DNA of 64,000 bases. Origin: Corinectria fuckeliana (taxonomy: Eukaryota > Ascomycota > Sordariomycetes > Hypocreales > Nectriaceae). Below, one piece after another: positions 1-10,591 of this stretch. The notes under the pieces are model-generated. The model made no database searches, was not told the origin of the DNA, and saw only the letters and a list, made by a program, of their open reading frames with translations. The first letter of the stretch is position 1; each line of letters opens with the position of its first letter. The stretch lies in the NCBI GenBank assembly GCA_019137255.1, contig WPDH01000300.1, positions 62,001 through 126,000 of the forward strand. Direction: 5' to 3'. A program made the position numbers and the translations under genes.

Positions 1-760
1 ATTATCTTTATATATAAATCTCTAATCACTTAAAGTAGTAAACTTTAAACTAAAATCACCTAATTAACTACTAAAGCTAAATACTATATAATATTATAAT
101 ATATAACTAAAGTCTAGTAGCTTTAAAGCTTTCTAAAAGAACTAAAAAAGCTAATTAAAAGCCTTATTACTATCTTAACTAATAGCTAAGATATATTTAG
201 CCTAATATATAATTTAAAATATAAGATAAGAACTAAGTATATTATAATTAACTTTTATTATATATATAATAAGATTTAATAAGACTAAATTAAGTTAGAA
301 TATCACCTAATAAATAAGATAGTTATAAATAGATTAATAAAGCTATTAAATAAGACTTTATATTAGAAGTTTATTAAGCTCTTAAACATATAAAAAGTTA
401 ACCTTTATATAGCTTAAATAAGCTAAGTCTTTATAGTTATAAAAAAGCTTTTATAATTATTTCTATTTCTATTATTTTACTATATATAAATAAATATAAC
501 TTATATTATAGTATAAAAATTATTATAAATACTATTTACTAATACTAATTAACTTAATTAGATAATTAATTAAAGAAATTAGAAAGATTAAAAAAAAATA
601 AGTTATTATATTAGTATTAGTTACTAGGTTTATAAGAGAGTATTAGATATATAATATTATCTTATATAGTAGATAACTAAGTAAGATATATAACTATCAG
701 TCTATAGTATCACATATAGTGTTATATAACTAGTTTCCCACGTATATCATATCAGGGAGT
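1..760. repeat. Extremely A+T-rich ORF-free block (probable RIP-mutated repeat)
   Basis: This stretch is made almost entirely of A and T, with very many TpA steps and few C or G, and no reading frame of useful length. Composition changes abruptly at about 730-800 to normal mixed sequence. Such blocks are the usual end state of repeat-induced point mutation of transposon copies in Pezizomycotina. No transposon domain can still be read, so the original element is unknown. It runs off the left edge of the window. Confidence 0.75.
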
Positions 761-2393
761 TCTCCCTTAAGATGTTATTAATTAAGGATTTATATTATCA
801 CATTTGCCAACCTGTCTTTAATCTCTGCAGATTCAATTGTCTCATTGCCAAGTTCCAGGGTAGGGAGCTTGGTTTGGGGGGCTGTCTTCTGCTTGCAGCC
901 AGCCCCTCCTGTGTCACTGGTGTCCATCTGTGTGCTCCCACGTCCTCAGGCTGTACAGACAACTCTCTAGGTAGTGGTTTGTATGAATATTGGTAGGTTG
1001 CTGGCACGATGGCACACTAGATAATATGTGCTACGCGACTCTGTTGGCAACATCTTCCCGTGTTAAAGCATTTACGTACTAGATTTGAAAGACCTGACTT
1101 ACCCACGCCGCAACTCTTGCGAAAAAAGGGACACTCAACACATACAATGCCGCCTCTTCAAGCGCAACAAACCACGACGGTTGTCGCCAAGGTAGAACTG
1201 CCTGCCTGCACCTCCTCCCAACATCCGCGAAGCCGCCGAGACTCCGACTCCATCGAACATTCTCGCCATCGCCACCCTGCGATGCGTAACACTTCCCGAT
1301 AGAAAGCAGAGCTACGTGCTTACACAGCTCTGCTAACCAGCAGTCCTGCTGTACAGCATCTGCACGCTGTTACCCGTTCCTCCCTACGCACGGGCGCTCC
1401 GTCCTCCCCGTGCCACCGAGGCGTCAACCCGAGCCTGCACGTCGACCCCGATAGAGCGGTCTCTGTGCTTCGTCGAGGGGCGCGAACGCATGCGCGTGCC
1501 CGAGTCGGTGAAATGCCGTCGTCCCGCACCGGTGCGGGTAGTTGCGTCTCCTGGGAATCGCCGTTCCGGGAGAGCTGCAGAGGGAGATGAGAAAGGTTAC
1601 GCGATGGTGAGAAGAGAGAGAAATGAATGTGTGCTCGGGGAAAGGCGAAGACGTGTCAAGTTCCACATAGGCGTAAGGTTACATGAGAGGTGCATATGGT
1701 TGATGGGAACTGCTAGTAAACAATGGAGGCTCTCACGGGCTGCAATGGACATGCTCGATATGAGGCTTATAAGTTAGATGGATAGAGGGCAAACGACGTG
1801 AGGCCTCAATGACGGCTTGCCTTTAGCATGTAATCTTCTCCTCGTCGAGACTAAGGACCGTATAAAGTGGACTGACCAGAAGACACCGGTTGATAACAAC
1901 AGACCTGAAAATATAAACCAACTTGAATAGTCTTACAATTCGCAACTGAACGCAAATCCTGGGGATACGGCATTGTCTCAACTGCTTCATCTCTCGATAC
2001 CCGCCAGCTCTCAAGCTGTCAAGTCAACAGCCGAAAACGGAAAGAAATCATAGGGAGTGAGATAAGTACATGGACAGAAAAGATGAGGCGCTGTCAATGT
2101 GCTCATGTTCTGAAAGAGATGGCTCAGTTCAGTTTCTGCGGAGGAAATCGTCCTTCCCGCAATTGTTGCTCTGCATTTTAGACTTCCTGTCGCCACGGTA
2201 TCAATGCCCAAGCACGGCTTAGGGGCGGCATCTGGACAAGAAAGGTTCGTTCTTGATACCGTCTAACCGAATGTTCGTGAATCGTCCCTTGTCTGATTGA
2301 AGTAATATCTTCCGTATAATCTCAACCCCTGTGAATTACGATTTTACTAATAACCAACAAACTCCTTCTATTCCTCTCTCGTTTTGCACTCGT
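761..2393. other. Intergenic flank of the AT-rich block; no confident gene
   Basis: Normal GC returns here but I see no gene I can defend. The most coding-like piece is an ATG at 1147 followed by a short frame, and a second frame at about 1220-1318 that reads openly through two runs of plausible residues before a TAA. They are in different frames, and the one GT-AG pair that would join them is too short to be convincing. This may be a relic beside the mutated repeat. The right part, about 1800-2390, is the 3' flank of the glutathione reductase gene. Confidence 0.4.
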
Positions 2394-3995
2394 CTATTTC
2401 AACGTCACCAATTCTTCGGCGCTCGTGGGGTGGATGGCCACGCAGCTGTCAAAGTCGGCCTTGGTGGCACCCATCTTGACCGCCACACCGAAGCCCTGTA
2501 GCATCTCGCCGCTGCCTTGGCCCATGATGTGCAGGCCGACGACCTTCTCCTCGGGACCCGTGGTGATGAGCTTGTAGTTGGTCGGGCCCTTCTGGTCGGG
2601 CTCCATCATGGCGTAGTACATGGCCGTGAAGCCAGTCTTGTAGACCTTGATGTTGTCCTTGCCGTACTTCTCAATGGCCTGGGGTTCCGTCAAGCCGATG
2701 CTGCCGACCTCCGGGTGCGCGAAGACAACCGAGGGGATGTTGTCGTAGCTCAGCTTCAGGGAGGAGAATTCGGATGGTCCGAAGACGCGGTGGGCAAGAC
2801 GGCGGCCGGCAGCGATGGCGACGGGGGTGAGCTCGGCCTCGCCAGTGACGTCGCCGAGGGCGTAGATGTTGTCGACATCGGTATTCTGGTACTCGTCGAC
2901 GACGATGTGGCCCGATTTGTGCAGTTTAACACCGGCCTCCTCCAGACCGATACTCTTGGTCTCAGGAGTACGCCCAATGGCCCAGATCAGGTGGTCGACA
3001 TCGGCAACAGCGGTCTCGTTGCCCGCATCGTCGCGGTAGGTGACGGTGAGCTTGCCGTTGGCGTCCTTCTCGACCTTGCTGACCTGGGAGCGCTTGTGCA
3101 AGTGCGTGCCGAGCCTCTCGTACTCCTTGGTGACAGACTCCTGGACCATGGGGTCGAAGGTGCGGAGGAACGTATCGTGGCGGATGAAGAGGTGAGTCTC
3201 GGTGCCGAGGGCGTTGAACATGCCGGCAAACTCGACGGCGATGTAGCCAGCGCCGACGATGGCGACCTTCTTGGGCTGGGTGTCGATGTCGAAGAACCCG
3301 TCGCTGTTGATGCCGAGCTCGGCACCAGGGATCTGAGGCGGCGGAGTGGGCTTACCGCCGACGGCGATGAGTATCTTCTTCGCGTTGACGACCACCTTGG
3401 AGCCGTCGTCGAGCGTCACCTCGGCCTGGTCCTTGGACAGGAGGCGGGCCCATCCGTGGAGGTACTCGACCTTGTCGTTGCCGAGGTTGCGCTCGTAGAT
3501 GCCGTTGAGGCGCTTGATGTAGGCGTCGCGCTTGGTCTTGAAGGTCGACCAGTCGAAGGGGGCCGTCTCCTGGACGGAGAAGCCGTAGGCCTTGGAGTCG
3601 TGGATGGCCTCGGCGAGGGCGGCGGCGTTGTAAGTTACCTTCTTGGGTACACAGCTATGTTACCCCAAGAAACATGTCAGCAACTCTCATTCATCCTGCA
3701 GTGCCATGTTGAGCAGGGAACGGCCGTAGACTTACCCGACATTGACACAGGTTCCGCCGAGTCGCTTGTTCTCGACAATCATGGCCTTGATGCCATACTT
3801 GCCGGCGGCCATGCGCGCGGAGGCTAGGCCGCCGCTACCGCCGCCAATGACGAGGTATTCGATCTCCTTGGTGATGGGAGCCATGGTGCGCGCGGTTGAT
3901 GACAGATGGCGGGACAGGGAAGCTATTCGCAGCGGGGCTGTTCTCGAGGTCGACGACAAGGAGGATGTGCGCGAGAGGAGGGCGAAGGCTTGCAT
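2394..3995 (-). CDS. glr1: Glutathione reductase (mitochondrial/cytosolic)
   Basis: FAD-dependent NADPH:glutathione-disulfide reductase, which keeps the glutathione pool reduced. Two exons, 3995-3736 and 3654-2394, are split by an 81-bp intron (GTAAGT...ATAG) inside the redox motif. The spliced product is 506 aa. Seen: FAD-binding GGGSGG at about residues 51-56, the redox pair C83-VNVG-C88 followed by VPKK, an NADPH-binding GAGYIAVEF segment, and the C-terminal HPTSAEE motif (from H495) that supplies the catalytic His to the partner subunit. The start chosen (ATG 3995) opens an Arg/Ser-rich, acid-free leader typical of mitochondrial import. A second in-frame ATG at 3884, residue 38, begins MAPITKEIEY, the cytosolic form. 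The frame is open further upstream but is Pro/Arg-rich and crosses an NN gap, so it was not used. The gene is divergent from the Ede1 gene. Confidence 0.95.
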
Positions 3996-5944
3996 GGGCA
4001 AAGCCTTGTTGAAGTATATGTTGCGAGCGACGAACCCGGCCTTGGGGACGGCGAAGGAGAGGGCGTAGAGNNGGGGGGGCGGATGACGTCTTTTAATGCG
4101 CGGCGTATCTGCAGACGTCGACGACGGAGCTTGTTGCAGATGCGGTGGGCGAGGCCGGATCGGATGGAGTTTTGGAGGGGCAGGTCGGCCAATCCGAGGT
4201 GGGGGGGAAGTCCGATTACAGAGCAAAAAGGGCAGAGCGATGGACGACCAGTTTTAGCAGACAGCTAATACGCCGGGGATGGAGGAATTGCGAGGGATTG
4301 CGGCGATTGTGTAATCAATCACCTCGAACGAGAGCTGCAGAGATCGATTTGAAATCCACCTCGGCGATGGGAAGTTTTGGTTCTTTTCCGCTTCGGGCCT
4401 TTTGGGTGGATGCCGGAGGTTGCTGGTTGCCGAGCCACGGCTGTGTAAAGGGTCCAGTTCCCACGGTTTATTGCTGAACACATGTTTCCAGCTGAAGCAA
4501 TGGTTTGGAATCAAGTATCCATTCATCAAAAGATCTGCCAAAGCGCACCCTACCGCTGTTTGCAACCCATGAATGATTTGGAATCTCTCGACGACGGGTG
4601 CCCGCCTGCATGGTCCAAAAAGCCCGGACTACGGCGGACACTACCGATGCCACTCGCCGTTCATTGCCGAAGGGTGTGTGTGATCGGTGCCGACAAATAG
4701 GAATAATACCCTTGATCGGGAAACTCTATGTTTACGATCTCGCAGTCAGTCGTGAAAAATTGCACGCGGCGAATCGTAGAAACATTTATGATTACATGGC
4801 ATTCAGAGAACGTATAAGTACGCGGTTGACTTAGCTTCGGGGGGGATCGAAGGAAGTATCACGCCATGATCTTGGCTAGTGATGCACTCGCACCAAACAC
4901 ATCTAGCGCATAGAGTGTTTTGGCACAAAATCTCAGTACCTACGCTTTTGATAATGGACAACCGAAGGGTTGTTAATCGAGGTATTTATCTGCGTACGGT
5001 AATTCTCCCAGAAGGCTCGCGGTTCTCATTTATTTCCTAGGCCATAGTCTTCTTACCTTATGCTCTCTGTTAGCTCTTTAAATATGGGCTTTCATCTGCC
5101 TGTGCTCTACATGGCCAATGAAGCGTGGCTTACGAAGGCGCGTGTGATAACGTCTTGGAGGCGTGACACAGACTGGGCGTGCATGGCTGGATATATTTAT
5201 CATGTCAGTTCCATTCAGCTGTCGCCTACCGTCCCGTTTCCCTACACCCTGACGAGGTCATAGCAGTGAACCATTCGCTATGCTTAGCCAGGCCCTATGC
5301 GTCGCGTATGCCCACATACACCTGTAGCTCAGACATTTCCCGATAGCTAGTGGACGATGACGTTGAGGCATCAGATGGTGGAGATACCGCCCGGCGCTTG
5401 GGAGAGGCTTCTTGTGGCTTGGGCTTGATACACGAAACGAACTGACAGGAACGGCCCCAGTTGATTGACTCGCGTCGGGTTCTCCATTGGAGCCGGCGAG
5501 CTACGGTGCCTAATTTAGCTGCCCAGTGGCTGAGGCACCTACCTGTTCAGTGCTGCTTCAGTGGGCGACTTGTCTGTCTGCTGCAGAGTGCGGCGTCAAG
5601 CTCGGTTCCCACCAAGCGGCCCACCTACCGTCTGCGGCCGCTCTAATTAGCTCCTGGTTGGTCAGTTGCTCGCTCCCAGTAACAACACCAACCCCCCAAA
5701 CGACCAGGCTGGTGATCTCCATCCCCAAGACCTGACTTCATCGCCATCTTGCACCGCCTTCACAGCTCCACGCGCCTCTTCGACCTTCGCCCTTCACCAG
5801 AGCCGTCCCAGCGCCGCCCATCAACCGCGAACCGACGACCTCCACCGTCTTCCGATCCCTCCTGTGCATCGACCGATCCTCCCGCCGGACGCCGTCAGGC
5901 CCAGACTTTTTGTCCTGAGCTACGTGGAGCTCGCATGCGCGACA
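3996..5944. promoter_or_regulatory. Divergent promoter interval, glutathione reductase / EDE1
   Basis: About 1.95 kb lies between two outward-facing start codons, so both promoters must be here. It holds no convincing ORF. C/T-rich sequence precedes the EDE1 start (about 5650-5940), as is common just upstream of fungal start codons. The NN placeholder at 4071-4072 sits on the glutathione reductase side. No specific transcription-factor site stands out. Confidence 0.5.
4071..4072. other. Assembly placeholder (NN) at the edge of a G run
   Basis: Two undetermined bases are directly followed by seven G residues. This is the 5' side of the glutathione reductase gene, 76 bp upstream of the chosen ATG. 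The true length of the G run, and so the frame upstream, is unknown. It does not affect the coding model used here. Confidence 0.95.
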
Positions 5945-8900
5945 ATGGTGGCCGAAGCAGTCTCCGAACCTGGTATTTCACGTCCCATTCCCTCAGTGGC
6001 CTCACTGCTCCTCTGCGCATGGCTTACCGTCCATTCTTCTAGCTGCGCCGAACCTGAACCTCTCCTCCGAGGAGAAGCGAGCATACGGCCAACTTTTCCG
6101 ACAAGCCGACACTGATAATGTTGGCGTGGTCACCGGCGAGATCGCCGTCAAGTTCTTCGACAAGACGAGGCTAGATTCCCGTGTCCTAGGCGAAGTTCGT
6201 CCACGCTGTTCTTCCAGCTGTTATGCTTGCTTCTCTGAACTAATCGTCTTGGGTACAGATCTGGCAGATTGCTGACAGGGAGAATCGCGGTTTCCTCACA
6301 CCTGCTGGCTTTGGCATTGTCCTGCGACTTATCGGACACGCCCAAGCCGGCCGCGAGCCTACCCCCGAAATAGCTCTCCAGCAAGGTCCTCTTCCGCGAT
6401 TCGATAGCTTCGGGCCGCCTCTCCCGGCCGCAGGTGTTCCTCCGCCACCACCCGTGCCCATCAGCTCGCCGCCTCCTCCTGCCGCTCTCCAAGCCCAAAG
6501 TACCGGTGGCCCCATTCGAATCCCGCCACTGACTGCCGAGAAGGTTACTCAGTATGGCGGTCTTTTCGAGCGTCAGCCTCTCCAAGGCGGAGTACATCTC
6601 CCCGGAGATCAGGCTAAACAGATCTTCGAGAAATCAGGCCTGCCCAACGAGGTTCTCGGGAGGATCTGGCAACTTGCAGATACCGAGCAGCGTGGCGCTC
6701 TAGTTCTCACCGAGTTTGTCATCGCCATGCATTTGCTCACCTCCATGAAGACTGGTGCTCTTCGAGCTCTGCCTAGTGTTCTCCCAGCCGGCCTCTATGA
6801 AGCTGCCTCTCGACGTGGTCCCGTATCCCGCCAATCCTCAGGTGGTCCTGGTATCTCCGCTATCCCGCGCCAGGTGAGCGGTTCCGCTCAGATGCGCACT
6901 GGGAGCCCCCTCGGACGCCCTCCCATGTCTCCTCAAGGTACCGGAACCAGTGACTGGGCGGTGAATGCGGCCGACAAGGTTAGATTCGACCAGATATATG
7001 CCGACCTGGACAAGGCAAACAAGGGCTTCATCACTGGCGAGGAGGCGGTTCCTTTCCTCAGCCAGTCAAACCTGCCCGAGGACACCTTGGCTCAGATCTG
7101 GGACTTATCAGACACCAACTCTCAGGGCCATCTCACTCGCGACCAGTTCGCTGTTGCCATGTATTTGATCCGACAACAAAGGGGAGGACGATCAGTGCCC
7201 TTGCCAAGCACCCTTCCGCCCAACCTGATCCCTCCCAGTCTTCGAAACCATGCCCGCCCACCTACCGCTAACTCGGCCTTCAATCCTCCACCGCCTGTGG
7301 TACAACCGGTACAGCCGGTACAACCGCCTCCTCCGCAGCACACATCCGCTCTTGACGATCTCTTTGGGCTGGACTCGTCGGCGCCGAGCCCAGCACCACC
7401 TGCCGCGGCCCAGGCTCCCATGTCAACTGGGGGATCCAATGCCAACGATCCTTTCGGCGGCGGTTCCAGTGTGCTCACCCCGTCCTCGCCCATTAGGGCA
7501 GCAACTACTGGCACCTCGTTCAAGCCTTTTATCCCGTCATCGTCATTTGGTCGAGGCCTGACTACGACACCTACGGGAGGTTCGAGCGGCTCAGGTCCAA
7601 AGCCAACCCAAACGTCATACTCAGAGGATCTCCTCGTAGATAATGATCCGGAAACCAGCAAGAACTTGTCTGGGGAGACCATGGAGCTTGCTAATCTGTC
7701 GAACCAGATTAGCTCTCTATCAACGCAGACGCAAGACGTTCAAGCCAAGAGGACCACCACCCAAAACGAGCTGACTCAGGCCACCTCCCAGAAGCAAAAC
7801 TTTGAGCAGCGGCTTGCCCAGCTTCGGACCCTCTACGAGAAGGAGGCGCAAGACACCCGCGCTCTTGAAGAACAGCTGAAGAACGCTCGTGCTGAGACCC
7901 AGAAGCTGCAAGCCGAATGTATGACTCTGGACGGCACATATCGGGACACCCAGACCCAGCACCAGCAGGTTCTGGCATCTCTACAGGCAGATCAACAGGA
8001 GAATACGAACTTGAGGGAACGCATCCGGGTTGTCAACGGAGAGATTGCCCAACTCAAACCCCAAATCGAAAAGTTGAAATCGGAAGCCCGGCAGCAGAAG
8101 GGACTGGTGGCCATCAACAAGAAGCAGTTGTCTACGACCGAGGGCGAGCGGGACAAGTTGAAGACGGAGGCCGAGGATCTCGTCAAGAGCAATGAGGAAC
8201 TCTCTCGACAGGTCAACACTGGCTCGCCTGCGTCCACGTCGGCTCAGCTTGCAAGCCCTGCGGCGTCCACTGCTAGCGGAAACAACCCCTTCTTCCGACG
8301 AACAGCTAGCACCGACATCATGGGAGCATTCGCGTCCCCACCGGTCAAGAACATCTCGGACAAGTCGTTTGACGACGTCTTTGGTCCTTCGTTCTCGGGC
8401 AGCACTTCCGGCACTCCGCCGCCGCCGCCGCCGCCCTCGTTCAAGCCGCAGAATACTGGTGCCTCCTCCAACAGCGTCGGCTCGTACTCGACCCCACCTG
8501 CTGCTTCTCCCGTTATCAGCCGCCAGCCTACTCTCGCTGTTGACCCCCCAGCGCCCCCAGAGTCGAGGCAGATCAGCTCTAGCTTCCTTCCCTTCGTAGA
8601 CCGCAGCGAGTCTCTGTCATCCTCGCGCCAAGTGTCACCTCCCGCATCGCGCGCCGATGATCCACTCCACGGCTCTTCAACCCCTATCCCTGGCGATTTA
8701 AACGCATCTGTGAACAGCCCCTTGAGTGTTCAGTCCAGCGATGAGACAGAGAACTCCGAGACCAAGAGCGGAAATGTCGCCTCAGCCTATGCTTCACGTG
8801 AGGCTCACGACGACAACGCACTGAACCACCCGTTGGTAGTTTCTCCCGCTCCAGAGTCTGCTGACCCTTTCGGAACTGTCGATGAGGCCAAGGCCAAGGC

Positions 8901-9973
8901 AGATTTTGAGAATGCGTTTGCCGCTTTCACTACTGCCAAGGCTCAGCCCAAACCTGCGCCAGACGCTGCGAAATCCTCTTCCGTCTTCGATAGCGAGTTC
9001 CCTCCTATCTCTGAACTTGAACGCGATGACGAGTCAGACTCAACCAGCGATCAGGGAGGATTTGAAGACGACTTTGCCCCCGCATCGCCTCCCGCCAAGC
9101 TTAGCGGCGAGAAGGATCGTGGTGAAGAGGGAGGAGTGAAGCTGGGCGCGGAAGAATCGAAGATGACTGCACCAGCCAAGGAAGTCTTCTCTGATGCTAG
9201 GGAGAGGTATGCCAATCCCAGTCAATCAAGTTTCGTTGAGACGACTGACACAAGATAGCGTTGAGCAACCGTCATCGCCAGCAACCGTGACGGATATCCA
9301 GAGGACAGCCGTTGATGATATCTTCGGCTCGGCTGCCACCGGAACTGCTCCCGTTTCACAGCAGGCGGTTCCTTCGAATCCTCCCCAGTCAAAGGGCGCT
9401 TTTGATGACCTGGACGACGAATTCGAAGGCCTCGAGGACGCTAAGGAGGGCTCCGCAGATGATGACTTTGCCAACATTTCTCGATCCGGTCTCGATGACT
9501 TTAACCCCGTCTTCGACAGCAGCCCCCCTGGTAGCCAGACCAAGAGCGATTCCACAGCCTTCGGCAACGAGAGCAGCTTCGACTTTGTCTCGGCACCCTC
9601 GACCGGCGTCCCTCAGGCAGCTGCAAGCGGCAACCAGCAGAAGGCTCCCGAGGCGCACGACTGGGATGCCATCTTCTCAGGATTCGACTCTGGAAGCACT
9701 CCACCGGTAATCACGGCCCCCGCTGACAAACAAGCTCCTGCTAGTGGTCCTGCTCAGCCACAAGAGGAGGAACAGTTGAAGGATGATCCCATTCTGAAGA
9801 GACTCACTAGCATGGGTTACGAACGAGAGAGCGCGTTGGATGCGCTGGAGAAGTATGACTATGATGTTAACAAGGTCAGTAGTGCCTCTTTATAATTACT
9901 GCCCCTACTCCAACTGAAGCTAACCAATATTTTATCTACGCAGGCCGCAAACTACTTGGCTAGTCACTCATAA
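5945..9973 (+). CDS. EDE1: Ede1-like EH-domain endocytic scaffold with UBA domain
   Basis: Early endocytic coat scaffold (yeast Ede1 / Eps15 family) that binds NPF-containing adaptors and ubiquitinated cargo at cortical sites. Five exons: 5945-5972, 6043-6194, 6259-9206, 9259-9874, 9944-9973, giving 1257 aa. Seen: three EH domains at about residues 13-100, 150-235 and 292-368 (the third has a clear EF-hand-like loop and ends QIWDLSDTNSQG), a Pro/Ser-rich linker with DPF and NPF tripeptides, a long Gln/Glu-rich coiled coil at about 535-711, an acidic Ser-rich region, and a C-terminal UBA domain (residues about 1218-1257, LTSMGYERESALDALEKYDY) split by the last intron. The second intron uses an unusual GTTCGT donor, but joining there restores the EH1 sequence exactly. 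The start gives a short MVAEAVSEP leader in exon 1. The gene converges on SEC6. Confidence 0.93.
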
Positions 9974-10591
9974 TCAAGCGTCGTCCTAAGAAGCCCGGTC
10001 GATTTGGAGGAAGGGGCAAGAACACTACACTATTACATATCTCATCTATTTTTCTTTATCCTGTCTTGTCTGCATCCCAACGAAGCCACCTTGTTCGATA
10101 GTTTTGGGGGCAGCGAAACCCGTATCTTCTTCTTTTTCCAACTCCTAAAACCCTCTCCCTTGTGTACCTGCTGTTTGTTGTGGGAGGAACACACTTAATC
10201 ACTCCTTTGCAGGCTTTATGTAATCCTTTGTTGCGACCCGAGAAATGGTGCGTGGATGGTGGTGAGAGACGGGTCGGTAAATTGAGTTGAGCCAAACTCT
10301 TGGGGCAAGAAACAGCGCCATGAGACAGAAAAGGGGCGGGGGGGGGGGGGGGGGGGGCAAANNGGGGGGGGGCTAAATGACATTGTAGAATGTTTCCATA
10401 GTTTTTTTTTTGGATCAAGTTCAACAAGTATCGTCGCTAAAGAGGCGCAGTTGCGTATCATATATACATTTCTCCATTGTTCTCCGCTTCTCCCGTTTCT
10501 CCATCGTGCCAAATCATGCCTGTCTCGTCTCTTCCTCTCCACCCCTCCTTTTATACCCCTTTAAATCAAATGTTGGGTGATTTTTATTTGT
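9974..10591. other. Convergent 3' region of EDE1 and SEC6
   Basis: Both flanking genes end here, so this is 3' UTR/terminator sequence of two converging transcripts. T-rich and C/T-rich tracts occur at about 10040-10150, and the long G run with an NN placeholder is at 10333-10372. I see no gene in it. Confidence 0.6.
10333..10372. repeat. Poly-G tract interrupted by NN
   Basis: A run of four G, one C, twenty G, then caaa, two N (10362-10363) and nine more G. Length is almost certainly not reliable: the placeholder shows the assembler could not bridge the homopolymer. It lies in the shared 3' region between EDE1 and SEC6, outside coding sequence. A tract of this kind can form a G-quadruplex. 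Confidence 0.9.

Noticed and set aside
2517..3827. 436-codon plus-strand ORF opposite glutathione reductase
   Set aside because: Antisense shadow; it runs through the reductase intron and has no recognisable content.
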